From Antedon mediterranea (taxonomy: Eukaryota > Echinodermata > Crinoidea > Comatulida > Antedonidae): a stretch of 64,000 nucleotides of DNA. Below, in pieces: positions 11,201-23,529 of the stretch. Location: contig NC_092676.1 in the NCBI RefSeq assembly GCF_964355755.1, positions 22,612,288 through 22,676,287 on the forward strand, in the 5' to 3' direction. The stretch's first letter is position 1. Each line of letters starts with the position of its first letter. The notes under the pieces were generated by a model. The model searched no databases. It was not told the origin of the DNA and was given only the letters and a program-made list of their open reading frames with translations. The position numbers and the translations under genes were made by a program.

Positions 11201-13847
11201 TATACTTTTATCTATGTTTTTATATTTCATATTTTCTCTGGATCAAAATTTAACCTGTTTATGGACCCCATTGGAAATAAATATGGACCCCATTGGAAAT
11301 AAATTGACTTGTCGATTTTATGAGTCATCCTTGCATCCATTCACTTTGTTTTTATTCAATTTGAATATTCCAAATTGTTGTATTATTTCTTTGTTTTGTA
11401 TTTTAAATGTATTGTTGAATTCAATTCAATTCAACTTTTAATTCAGACAATTGTCCATATGGTATAATACATGAATGGATGCTAAATTAATAAATAAAAA
11501 ATAAATAAATAAATGATCCTGTAAAGCTACGTTCTCTCTAACTTTTATTTTTCTATTGGTCATTCTGTCTGTAAACCAGTTAATTTTGTACAAATGTTTG
11601 CAATGTCTTTGTTATTTAGGTTATGGGAAGCTTGGCCAAAGAGAAGAGCAGCGAGGGTGGACAATTATCGGGAATTCTATTAAAGCGAAATTTCAACTAT
11701 CATATCATAGCGCCATCAGACTTATCAGGTAATTATTTCAACAACTTAAACTGTTCAAAAAATAAAATAAGTCGGAAAATTAAGGGACACAGAAATATTT
11801 CATCAGTAATTCACGAAAATAGTATATCAATGAAAATATATTCTAACAATAGTTAGAAATTACGATGGTTCACTGCTGTTTAATCATGCACGATATGTCA
11901 TCAAACTATTTAATATGGTGATTGAATTCAAAGTATGTGAGTTTTGTTTTCAAAAGTTATGTAGTTTCACTTCCTTGTTAAACAAAGGAATTTTTGGAAT
12001 GTAGGTTAGCAAAAGTACAATGCAAAATCCCAAAAAAGTGAATGATAATAATGATTATTAATACTTGGTAAAGTGCATTATGTTTCATCCTCTCAAATAA
12101 ACAGCACAAGCTGAATGGGATAAGTGACAAGAATTTAAAACCATTTTGTCATTGTCAATTTAAAAAATAGAATAGTAAAAATACACAATTGAGAGATTGC
12201 ACTTGATGATGAAATGAATATGTTAAGAAATAAATATGTTAAGAAATGAATATGTTAAGAAATAAATATGTTAAGAAATGAATATTTTAAGAAATGAATG
12301 TGTTAAGAAATGAATGTGTTATGAAATATTATTACAAAATGAATATATTTTAGTAATAAAAAAAAGACTTGAAACAATTCTCATTAAGAAGTTTTGGCAA
12401 GGAAGAGAATAGCACTCTTAGCATACATGAAATAAATTTAAATATTGATGTACTGTACTGTATAGTGTTACCATGTTCAAATTAAAAAGTAACATTTGTA
12501 AAAACTATTTTTTAATTGGCATTAAATTTTGTCTCTTAAAATCAACAGATTATACCGATCTGGCTGTAAGCACAGTAACACAACGTCAGAGCATTTCTTA
12601 CAATGCCCCTCTGTCAGTGCTGACGCATTACCTCGCGCAGCTGTCAGGTGACTTGCAGTACATTGATGCCATCGATAAGCCTGGACTTAGGATATTTGGT
12701 GCTATTAAGATTATCCATGAACCAGCTCATAAAATGGTCACACTAGAGGTATGTCTGGCTGAATTATTTAAGTTAAGGCAGAAATGAATAGTGCATGAGC
12801 CAAATTATGTTCTAATTATGAAGAAGGTAACTGACCTATTTCTTAAATATAACTGAACTTTACCCTCTAAATACATGGTTGAAGTTTATGGCCATCGAAC
12901 CCAGGGCACAAGTTTCTTAGACTAAAGCCTATAACTCTCAGGTAAACATTTAGCTTAGTGAAACATGTTGACACGATAAATAGGAGAAAAATATTGCTGT
13001 CTGGCTAAATATGTAGTAACGTTTGCTCCAGTAATATACTGCAATAACTGTATTGAGTCATGCGTTTAATTTATAAATATAAAATTGTCATTTCAGTGGA
13101 AAGCAAATGCGATAAATGATATGTACGCCGATGCGGTCATGAGTGTTATTGTGCGTGTGGCAGGAGACATCAGAGAAAGGAAAGGTTTGTGGAAACTTGT
13201 TCTCTTTACTATACCAGATTTCAGATAATGTTGTATCATCTGTTTGAAATGCTAACATACATTATAGTTATTGTAGAATCGTTCAAAATTATTGTTTATT
13301 TTCTACAGGTTATATGGTTCCCTTAAAGCAGCAGACCGGAATCAACCCTGAACGTGTCTTGCGACTGTTGCGTGATATGTTTGGTCATCAGTGTGTTAAT
13401 GAAGATCCTAAAGAGATAACGATTGACATCGAGGGAAGAATAGCAACAATTGATATGAATACTCTAGTATGTGATTTTTTCAATTAAATCATTATGGTAT
13501 AATGTATTTCAACCTACCTTTCAATCAGCCTAGGTCTTGCAACCCTGCAACCTATGCAGGCCTAGCTATCTTCATATGACAATGCAGGCCTGTCTAGCTT
13601 ATTTCAACCCTGTCAGCTACACATGCAGGCTTGTATATCTTCATCCGACAATGCAACCTACACATGCAGACCTAGATATCTTTCTTGAAAGTACATGCTG
13701 TAGAACCTTGTTGGTCTATACCTTACTAATATAACGTATTGTTTGTTTTCTTTATAGGATATAAAATCAGATGATAAGAGCCTTCATAAGATGGTGACAA
13801 CAGCAGTGCAGCGACTAGCAGACGCCCTGGAACCCATACGTAACTAA
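5285..13847 (+). CDS. CPSF3: CPSF-73 pre-mRNA 3'-end endonuclease
   Basis: Cleavage and polyadenylation specificity factor subunit 3, the zinc endonuclease that cuts nuclear pre-mRNA upstream of poly(A) addition and also processes histone mRNA. Sixteen exons join in frame to 697 residues: 5285-5388, 6778-6841, 7235-7332, 7468-7596, 8012-8189, 8494-8583, 9073-9223, 9630-9757, 10112-10318, 10535-10681, 10783-10935, 11620-11728, 12549-12748, 13097-13184, 13309-13466, 13758-13847. The metallo-beta-lactamase motif HFHLDH is at residues 89-94, with His176 and Asp197 ([10 protein letters not shown]). The beta-CASP histidines are His414 (SAHADY) and His436 (PPHVILVHG), so the active site looks intact. 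The C-terminal third matches the CPSF73 C-terminal domain but is more diverged. The N terminus is about 18 residues longer than the human protein. The ATG in CATGGCGGCTG resembles a YY1-type initiator context. It converges on gene A. Confidence 0.97.
5690..6370. repeat. paired inverted GGCCGG-rich blocks
   Basis: Within CPSF3 intron 1, two GC-rich blocks (about 5690-5835 and 6280-6370) stand out from AT-rich surroundings. Read on opposite strands they share the order ATCxxTCCGGCC, CCGGCCGC, GCAGCTAT and TGGAxCGCCCA. They look like inverted copies of one element flanking about 450 bp of AT-rich DNA. The match is imperfect and boundaries are uncertain. Confidence 0.4.
6915..7110 (-). repeat. 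MITE-like remnant in CPSF3 intron 2
   Basis: The segment starting AAGATGTAATTTCCCCCAAA resembles, in reverse orientation, the block at 350-525 and the right end of the element at 871-1383. It shares the CCCCCAAAACATGAAAAAT string and a downstream CGGCCAAAAA run. It is a diverged copy with no coding content. Confidence 0.45.
7699..7880 (+). repeat. tRNA-derived SINE-like element
   Basis: In CPSF3 intron 4. A tRNA-like head has an A-box-like segment (GACGCAGTGTGATTGACGC) and a B-box-like GGTTCAAATCC. It is followed by a body containing CCTTGAGAAAGACACTTTAC and an (ATT)n tail at 7866-7880. The loss of tRNA pairing and the extra body and tail argue for a SINE rather than a functional tRNA. Confidence 0.65.
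9431..9511 (+). repeat. tRNA-like SINE head
   Basis: In CPSF3 intron 7. TGGCGCAGTGTGTTGGA followed 30-40 bases later by GGTTTGAATCC matches the head of the SINE-like unit at 7699 (both have GCAGTGTG and GGACTACxG). No long body or tail is visible, so this is a truncated or diverged copy. Confidence 0.5.
12216..12327. repeat. 16-bp tandem repeat, 7 units
   Basis: In CPSF3 intron 12. Seven consecutive units of GAATATGTTAAGAAAT with one or two substitutions each. Non-coding and intronic. Confidence 0.85.
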
Positions 13848-14204
13848 ACATGTGAAAGGTTGGTTAAGTCGTATAGTTTAGAGAGGTTTAACATGAGCAG
13901 TAAGACAATCCAGAAGATTGTATGCTTCTAACAACACATACTATAGCCTTTCCTCATGTTTAGTGTAGTTTGAAGTTTATGACTGTAGTCCGCTAAGGGT
14001 TCGACATTAGAGTGGCGTTCCACAATGCTGTAACATTCAAATAAGGAGACTGTATTTAGATATTGATGTAAATACTACAAAGTACACTAGCTTTGCATCA
14101 GGGAACTCGGTTTTAAAATTGTTTAAAATGGTTTTGCCCTACTTTGATGTAATTGTACTGAATGCTCAATACATTTCAAACACTTGCGAACAGATTCGGA
14201 AGTG

Positions 14205-14290
14205 ATCCCCGGGTTGGACTGAAACCCTGTAACTTCCAGATAACTAGCCTGGCATTCATACCTCCAGGCCACAAGGCTACACTGATGCCT
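14205..14290 (-). repeat. tRNA-like SINE head, minus strand
   Basis: On the minus strand, an A-box-like TGGCCTGGAGGTATG is followed by GGGTTTCAGTCC at B-box spacing. The pattern is that of a tRNA-derived SINE. The cloverleaf is not intact. Confidence 0.4.
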
Positions 14291-14380
14291 AGGGTTAGAT
14301 TTGTATAATTGTGAATTACAAAGATATTGGTGGATTTGAAAGCTTCACTGGGTAGTTCTGTTATAATATATCTGAAATGG

Positions 14381-14460
14381 AGGTGCGTTGTAACTAGATT
14401 CTTTGCTACCGATTCTTGGGTTTAAATCTTATCAGAGTGCAGGGTGTACCCCTTACCAGA
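14381..14460 (+). repeat. tRNA-like SINE head
   Basis: GGTGCGTTGTAACTAGATTC followed by GGGTTTAAATCT at B-box spacing suggests another tRNA-derived repeat. The downstream GTACCCCTTACCAGAAG has a loose counterpart at 7400 (GTACCCCCTTAACAGAAG). Confidence 0.4.
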
Positions 14461-16341
14461 AGAAACTCGAATTTTAGATATACGATTCTCTACTTTACCT
14501 TCACACATTGCATTAATTGTCTGTATCTTGGGCAAATTCTATAATTGAATGTCACATATCTATTACATGTGGTGCCGGTTACGGTTAAGCGTATGGCATG
14601 ATACAGGCTCACATGTGACATTGTATTACAGAATCTGCCTATGATACTGGCCAAATTATAGATCATATGACACCACAATTTTATCTGATTACAATAGAAA
14701 CTTGTCTATTTTGGTTTATTGAAAATAATGTTCAAAATGATTACTTATAATTACACTAAATATTATCAATAATATCAGAATATTATATTTATTATCTCTA
14801 AATTAATTAAATCGTTGATTTTTCTACTTTTACAGAAAAGGTTATAAATCTAATTTTAAATTTATTTTATGTAATGTTCACTAAAATTAAATTGGTAATG
14901 TTTTCAATTGAATCTATCAAGTACTGTAATTATTTTAAAATGGTCGACATTTTGTTGTGTATACTGTTAATACATTTACCAAAAATGCACAGCTTAAGAA
15001 ACTATTACAATTTAAATTTGTATTTGCCAAATGTTATAAGTAACTATATATCTAATGAATCATGAATTGTTGCAGAAAATAACAATGATTAATAATACAT
15101 AACAATATTAGAGAAAATTGTAATTTTTGCAACTCAAACTTATACTTTGCCGCTAATCTATGTAATATTTTAGTAAAAAATAAATAAGTTGATTAGATTC
15201 TTTAACTGCATTTAAACCACTTAAAATACCATTCAAACAATTACTACTAGTAATGCCCATATTTTAAAAGTTCACTGACCTCCCAATTTTAGACCCCTGT
15301 TCTATGTAACCTCTTTCAAAAATAATTTTGTCTACATGCAAGGAAAATATCTGTATTAAAATAGGTTAACATAAGCATTTCTTTAGTTATTTTAATATGA
15401 AGTTATTGACTTCTCTAAAACCCTTTGTAAAATTTGTTAATAAATGTTTGCAATAAAAAAGGATGAAAATTTCAATAACTCTTGTACTGCAGTCTCATTT
15501 TAAAAATATTTTAACAGTCTTAAACCAAAGCTATTGTTATTTTTAGGATTGGTTTATACAAATACTACCATTCATGTTTTTCAATGGCTTGCAAATTGTT
15601 TAAAATTGTATTCAACAATACCGTCTTTTACTTGAACCTTTCACAGTTGTATTAAATGATTTAACCATTATTCTCAAGGGGATCAGAAGTAACACACTAT
15701 TGTACATATTGACATACATTTTAGTACTTGCATATAAAAGTTATTGCACTTTCTACATGGAATACTAGTGTATCTTGGCTAATGTCATAATTTTCATAGA
15801 CAAATTCCTAATTACAGTATAATATGTGACATTATTTTATTAAACCTAAACCTAATGTAAAAAAAACATTGTTGTAACATGTGATGAACATGTGACAATG
15901 TAACCCAGAACTTGCCTAACATACTGAACAAATAAAGATAGAGTAATACAAAAACAAATTGATAATCTATTAATTTTAAGATACAATACTGTAGTTTGTT
16001 TAATATTAACTATATACAGTTTATAGAGGAAAGATGAAATTATGGAATATAGGAATGTATAGTGTAGCGGAATGTGATTTAAAATATGAAAAATGGTATT
16101 TATATTATATACAACGATTTCAGAACTGTATTTTTTTAGATCCATAGATGCTTAACTTATGTTATTATATTTGGCACAGGTGGGCACAGTTACTCCTGAA
16201 AAACTAATTTTGCTTTTTTTTTTTTAAACTAAATTTAAATTGTTTTATGAATATTGTACTTGCCACCAAAATAAATAATAAAATTTAAAGTATTTTCCAA
16301 CTAAATAAACTTTAAAAATCTAAAACCAACTTAACTTAAAC

Positions 16342-16347
16342 TTTATT
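16342..16347 (-). terminator. candidate poly(A) signal, gene A
   Basis: AATAAA on the minus strand about 750 bp past the gene A stop codon. It is one of several candidates and is assigned by position only. Confidence 0.3.
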
Positions 16348-17096
16348 TGACACAAGACAATTATTCTATCCAAAACATTATAATATACAAGAAGAAGAAA
16401 AACTACTAACCCACTACGGTGAAAATTTCCTGCTTTGGTGGGATATTTTTAATTCAGTTTAAATATGCATTTTCAATTGAAGCATTGTTCACGCAACTAC
16501 AGAACTGTATGCCTTACATACAGTATCTTAAAGGGTGGCTCTAGTTAATTTTGCACAGGAATATACTACTTTAATTAGTTACCCGGTTGATGATTGGAAG
16601 TCACTAAAAATCATTAAAATTCCTAATAACATAACTTACAAACTCGGTTTCTTCATCTTTGTGTAGATGATTATAAATTAGAAATGGTTGCTACAGTAAA
16701 ACAGAACACCTTCTTAATAGAGGGTTTTCCCCTCGTTCGTTTCATGACAAAGTGTCTCCCATAATAGGGGTACTGTATTTCATAGTAGTGTTGTCCCTTA
16801 GGGGTGTCGTAAAGGAGAGGTATTGTTTTGTCCAATAAGAGAGTCACCTGAGAATAAATAAAAAACATTTGAGTAGATACATTTGTCCAGAAAGAGATTG
16901 TACATTTTTACACTATGAGGTCACGAATACATCACTCAGTTTGGACTGCTTCCTTAACAGGTTTGCTTAAGTTATCTCAACCTAACTAGAGCTGTCAAAA
17001 GCATTTAATGGATTGAATCCAATTAGCGCTCTGTTAAAATTTAACTAGATTATCTCGCCATCAATTTTATATGAACCCAGCTAGTGTTTTGGAAGA

Positions 17097-20000
17097 TCAA
17101 TAATAATTATACATCCAACTACGATCCGAATTGACATCAACCCTTCGTGAAAACTGTCTGTCGTCTCTCCGATGACTATATGGCATTTGACCATCAATAG
17201 AATACGCCCTTTGATTGTTCTGCTGGTGATGCTGGTTCCTGCCATATGGTCTGTAATCTGGAAGAGACTCTGTGTAGTACCTGGAGGAAGCTCGTGGAAT
17301 GCCTTGCTGCTGTCTGCTATAATCCGGGTTGGAATGCGTCATTCCTGTCCGTTTTGTTCTTGGTTTTTGACTAACTGGTGGCGCGCGTTGATGATATAAA
17401 CCGTTTTCGTGCCGATCTCCACGATTCCCCCAGCCTCTGTTAGGTCCAATTGGAGATTCTTGTTCTTCGTAAAGCGGGGGCTGATGGCGTTCGTTATGAT
17501 ACCCAGTGACGTAATCGTCGTCGTAATAACCCCAGTTTTGGCGTGGTTGTAGATGATGCTGTTGCGAGTGTGGTGGATTACGTCTGCCGTAGTTGTATTC
17601 TTCGGCTACTTGCCCTCTTGGGGCAGCATTTGTGAACGGTGAACGAACGCTTACATTGTCACGTTTATTTGTATATTCATCCTCGTCATCAGTCTGTCAA
17701 ATAAACAAATATTTTGATTATAAAGTAGTTAAATAATTAAAATGTAAATACAGTGGTTATTTATTAAAAACAAACTAAAATAAATTGTGGGAAAAAGGAC
17801 AAGTAGACAATCAAACAGTTTCTCCTTAGCGCCGGTATCCATAGAGTAGGGCCTAAATGTTCAGAGACGCTCGTCAAAGTTGCTTTTGTGTACAAGTACC
17901 ATGTTTTCAGACAATTTGTGAAGGTATTGATGTTTGTAATTCAGTACTGAGGCCTATCTTAACAGGTTTAAGTGCACCGTTAATTAAAGTGTTCGCTATT
18001 TGAAATCAGATTTTCTTCCATTGCAGGACACATCTATCCTCCAAAGCTCTCCATTTGCTATTATCAACCAGTTTTTTTCATTTTTTTTTCTTTTCATTGC
18101 TCAATCTCATTTGGGCGTTGTTATTACATTATTCCTACAGTAAATCAAGCACAGAAATTAACAAACTATCAAAAATGTCAAATACCAACCTCAAGTTCAT
18201 CATCATCGTCCCTATCCTCGGAACAACAGAAATAACAACTCCAAGCAATAATAATAATCGTCACTAACAAACAGCACAATGTCAGGATGGCGTAGATAAG
18301 CGCACCATCATATCCAAAATCCTCCTCTGTTTGTTTTTCATTAATATTGCCGTCATCCAATGCGTCTTGCAGTGCTTCTTTTATATACGATACGTCGATA
18401 GATGGAGGAACATAGCTCTCGTCTCTGTATATTCTGTACTCGATGAAAGCGTCCATTGCCGATACGCCTGCACAGCCAAGTACGCATATTAAAACAAAGA
18501 TGTTGAATGACAGTGCGCAGACACCCTGAAAACAAGTTATAAAAAGGAAATATCAGAAATGTTGTTCTATATATATAGGATTTTAACACAACAATGTACC
18601 CCGTGGGTGGTTTGTAAATTGTTGTTCATGCTTTTTGCTTGAAAACCTCAATATATCGATACTTCAGTATCTTTTCAAAAAATTAAAGATATTACTGATT
18701 TTTAGACGTGTGCATGCTTGAAAAGCACAAACAGTTGAATATGCTTTTTAAAAAATTAAGACAAAGTTCCTCCTAATGTTTTTGTCAGAGGAAAAGAATG
18801 GCTTTCCTGTATGCAACAAGATGCGTTTTCGACGAATTCTTCAGATCTGTAAAGAAGTTGAATTACTGAAAATTTGATAAAATAAATGAAGTAATCTTAC
18901 CATCAAAGTGTTCCAAACACAACTGTAGACAAATGTACATGCACCAGCAATTATCACCTGAAAAAAATATATAAAATACATATTTAGCCTAAATAATAAT
19001 AATAAATAAATAAATTATTCCACAAACAGATTTCTATTTTGTCAAATACTTACGAAACCTCCTGCCCAGGCCCCAGCAGCAAAGTTTAGAAGAAGTACTT
19101 TCCCCGTGTAACTTGAAAAATATGAGTAAACCCACAGGGCTACCATTGCCGATCCTAGCAAGATGTTGAACATTGCGACGCAGTTCGTACAACCGGTGTC
19201 TTTACCCATTTTGCCGTCGTCGCTTTCTGAATCAGATGTAGAGTTTTCGTCGTCGTTTTCTTCAATGACGTTCAAAACGTCATCCCTATCCCTTTCAAAA
19301 CGCAAACTGGAAAAAGAGAATTATATTTAATTAATGTACGGTACTATTTAAAGATCCACATAGCTTTGATTTTAAAGTATATATCACGGAAGTTCAATTT
19401 GTTATATCCATACGCTTTTGCAGTAATATTGAAGTGACCATATCAATATTATTCTGCTGCGGTTACTGGAGTAACTACATTATTTGTTTTAACGTATGAC
19501 TGGCTGTAGAATAATGTTGACATGATCCCCGACAAAATGGTGTTGATAAAAGTGCGGATCGCGTATTGTATCTCTGTCTAAAAATTACAAATGATAGGCC
19601 TAATTTATTCGATAAACTTGACCATAGTATTTAATGTAGGTTCACATAGTATTGTAGAAAGGGTATATCACCATATGGCTGTATTCTGATATGCCAACAA
19701 GGCCTACTAAACAACCAGCCATTATATAAATATTTTACAGACCATTGGACAACAATCCGGATTATTTAGACCAATTCCTGTACAAACAAAGAATAAAGAT
19801 CACAGATCAACAAATGAAATGTACAGTGTAAGATAATAATTGTGTTGTGTTGGTTTGGATGCGTCATAGCTCTTTAAAGATGGCTGCTAAAGGCTAAGAT
19901 ACTCCTATAGATCTTTCCGTATGCATGTGTACACTACTTAAGAAACATAAATACAGATGCTGCAGGTAATTTAGAATCCGCTACGAGAGTTCACTCAAAC

Positions 20001-23000
20001 TGAAAATATGTGGGCCACTGTTGAAATGTGTTTATTTTTTTCTCAGTTCAACAAAATTAAAACACCTCCTATAAGGGGACACTCATTTCCATGTGAAACG
20101 AATGAGGGGCAATGATATGGATAAAAGTATACATCTCAAAACCTTCAATAAATTACGCCAATACATAACAATAATGCGCTTAACGCATACATAAATCTGC
20201 TGCTGTATTTTTTTATTTTCACTCCGTACTACCGAAAATATTGTCCAGTGACTGAAAATCTTCTCCTTCAACCATCATAATAACATTGTAACAATGAAAT
20301 AATAAATAGCAAATAATTATTATCACAATTAACGAATAGTTAATTTACGACACGTTAATTCATTTTACTGCCAACAGATACTGTATTAGCTCATCATCGC
20401 ATCATCAGGCTATTCCGAGTATAGTATGTAAATTTAATCAATACTGTATAACATTGCATATTCTACCTATAACCTTCATTGAATAATGAGCATATACACA
20501 ATAACATTAAACATGAAATATCTTATTTGGTTTGCATTATATTAAATAATCAATAAATATTCTCCTTCCAATGAACACATAGTACAGCTTTAGTACTATT
20601 GTATATTTTGAGTAATTTTCACCAGAAATGGCCTCTATTTTAGTCATACAGTATAATTAGGCTACAGTACACAATGATATAGACAGTATTCTAATTAGGG
20701 GGACACCTTTGGCAACCAAAAATGTCCGTGAATGTGAAAGTGGTTTTCTTCAAAGGAGAAGTTTTACTGTACAGTAATGTTAAGAGGGAAAATCTTAAAA
20801 TTGACCATCGACATTTAGCATAATTTAAAGCTATAGCTATTTAATACTGTATATATTTTAACTTGGATTATACACAGGGATATAACATAGATTAACGTCA
20901 ATTGTGGAACCATTTCAATAAAATTAATAGGCATCGTAAATGTATTTGTTATACAACTGTATAACCTGACAAAATGTATAGTTTTCGGGTGTAATTTACG
21001 TATGAAATTTTGTACTTCACGATCGCTATGATCAACACGTCTTTTACATTAGGCATATACAATACTGTATTTAACGACAATGGGTTTACCTGTTCTGGAA
21101 CAAAAGTCGCCATACTTGCTATAATATTCTCGATTAATGAAGACAATACGGATAAAAACAGAGTAAATTGAATAGCTGAGCCTAACCGACCAGTGGGAAA
21201 ATGTGAAGTGAGTCGTAAGCCCAGACAATGTAGGCCTAGCCTTTAAGTCGATGACTACTAGAACAGTTGTTTTTGTAGTCACGATTTTGTTAATATATCT
21301 CCTTGCCCTTGTACGTTTTCGACAAATCGATATTAAAATATTAGGCCTAAATAAAGAGGCATATTTTGGTTAAATTATAACGATATTAAGGGCATTAACA
21401 TAACAATATATACAATGTAAATTTAAAGCAAAACGTACACGGATGATGCATTGTATATGTTATTTATTATTAAACAATTATACATTTGTAATTGACAGAC
21501 ATTGCTAAATTATTAGTTATAATTTAATCCTAAAATAATGCGAATACCCTATTTCATCATCAGTAATTAATAACGAATATTAAAATAATTCCTACCTTAT
21601 GTTAATATTATTATTTTATCCTATAATAAACACCAGAAGAACCTTAAATTCACCGTTAGTAATTAAAGGTAGAAATAATAAGTGGGGTTGTTTGGTAATG
21701 AAAGATCGATCTGACAGGCCATTGGTGAAAGACACAGGTATCGCGGTAGCTATGAATTTGCATTTGAAACGGATTGCATCACGCTCGAGTAAACTCGATG
21801 AATACGAGTAAGGATGGCAACGCCCATGATTACGAATCATTCTCACTATGAGTGATTTGTTATGTTTTGTTCTAAAGAGAAAGATGAGTAGGCCCATTCG
21901 TTCCATTGGTGAAAAGTAGACGCGTTATGATAGTCAATAGTATTACTTACTAAACGCAACGAAACGCTATATACAGCACCACAATCGCTTATAAGTTAAA
22001 CGCTAATGTACCGTATTTTAGTATGAGAATAATATTCAGAGGGTTAGGTTTTAGTTATGCGTGAGTTTGATTAAGCCTATTTTGGGGGGTATCATTAAAA
22101 TGCTAACGTGCATTAGCGTCAAGGGTTAGACGCGTTTTGTGCGATGTGTTTTTTCTACTACTATAAATACTAACTAGTAGGCGCTACTAAAAAAGTTAGA
22201 GATTGAAGAAAAACAAGTGAATTTGAGATTCGTAATTCCAACGGTTTTCGATCATTTAGGCTGCTTTGAATTTCATAATTGGATAATATTTCATAGTGTT
22301 AAAATGCTCTCATCCGATAAAAGTAATCAACTTCAAACACAAAAGTTTATTATATTATTATCAAAAGTCAATCTGTATTAAGACATTGACTTCCGTGTAT
22401 TTCCATTTCACATTGTAATTTTTATATTTCGTTAGATAACTTTGTTAAAGTGAGAGTATCTCTTGTGAAATCTGACTTCGCTAAAAAAAATCGTATACAG
22501 AGTTTCAATAGACATCTGATCAGAGCATCCACAAAGGCACTATTATTCAGATTGTATCAAGTAACAGAATCGATACTTTATTTTACTTTGTAATAGTCTA
22601 CCGTGTTGTATAGACAATGAACAATATAAAAACATTAAGACATCAATGTATTTTCTATGCAGCTAAACATTATGTAATTTTAGAAGTACGATTCTAACTT
22701 TTACCTGAACATATTTTTCGCATAGCTTGTGATCATTTCTAGAGCTTGGACGCACGCAAGGACATAGGCGCAACGCACGCAAGTTCGGATGATTCATCTT
22801 CATTGGTCAAAATTATACCTATATATAAGCTTTTCCATGCAGTAACGTAACATATGATGTCTAGGCCCTTAAATTGTAGACTAAAAATTGAACAAAACAT
22901 ATCGTAGGGCCTACATACCTGCTTGGTTCACGTTGGTGATGGTATCTTTGTGATTGTCTGCTTCTTTTATCAGATCTTTAAAAAAGACAAAATGTGTTTC

Positions 23001-23525
23001 AATTTCAACATTAGTTATGAATATGAGTTTTTACCAATAAATAAAATAGTAGAAGAGTGCTTTGATTAGCAAAATAATTCAGTATTTATTTTTTTCAGTT
23101 CATCAAACACGAATTAATTCTTTAAATAAGTAAAAATGGAGTGAGCACCTTAGAACTTGATTTAGGAGGCTTAAGGTATCATGTAAGTTTCACTTTGATC
23201 CCTTGAGTTATGGGTAGGTCGAAGGCCTACTATGGCAAAATAAGTCAGCTTTATTGTAAACTTTTTTCAGTTCATTAAACACGAATTAATTCATATAAAT
23301 AATTTAGTCAGTATGCCTACAGTTTTTAAAGAGGTCACTGCACAATGGTATTCTTTTAAATGTTTTAAGGTAACAGTATGGTCTAAAAGCAAATAGGCCT
23401 AAAGTTGAAGATGTTTGCTCCCCAGTTAGCGGTCACCTTTATAAAGCTAGACCAATTAGTGTGTGTACTTACTGTTCATGTTTTCGGTTTGATTTTGGCC
23501 TTAAGCCTCTCTCGTCTTGTCGCAT
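17097..23525 (-). CDS. tetraspan gene A, long tyrosine-rich tail
   Basis: Six coding exons on the minus strand give a 450-residue protein: 23473-23525, 22919-22975, 19054-19306, 18901-18957, 18190-18525, 17097-17693. A basic, then acidic, N terminus (1-77) precedes predicted membrane segments at about 78-99, 106-133, 141-164 and 214-236. A roughly 50-residue acidic loop lies between the third and fourth. A cytoplasmic tail of about 210 residues is rich in Tyr, Arg, Gln and Pro and ends WMYNYY. GAWAGGF at the second segment and the following 57-bp exon align with the equivalent exon of B-E. Gene A is larger than its neighbours, with two extra N-terminal exons. An acceptor four bases before the ATG implies an upstream untranslated exon. 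The fold resembles CD20/MS4A or TMEM212 proteins. Function unknown. Confidence 0.85.
19307..22918 (-). other. large intron of gene A
   Basis: A 3.6-kb intron between the second and third coding exons of gene A. It is AT-rich with no recognised exon. A GCAACGCACGCAAGTTCGGA segment at about 22.74-22.82 kb weakly resembles sequence at 41.2 kb on the other strand, possibly shared repeat remnants. Confidence 0.4.
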
Positions 23526-23529
23526 TGAC

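Larger units (their letters stand above)
13848..17096. other. CPSF3 3' UTR and convergent intergenic
   Basis: Between the CPSF3 stop and the stop of gene A on the other strand. Candidate plus-strand poly(A) signals AATAAA occur at 15179, 15439 and 15452, all more than 1.3 kb from the stop, so the 3' UTR may be long. A minus-strand AATAAA at 16342-16347 could serve gene A. Two tRNA-like repeats lie at 14.2-14.5 kb. No additional coding exon is seen. Confidence 0.45.
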
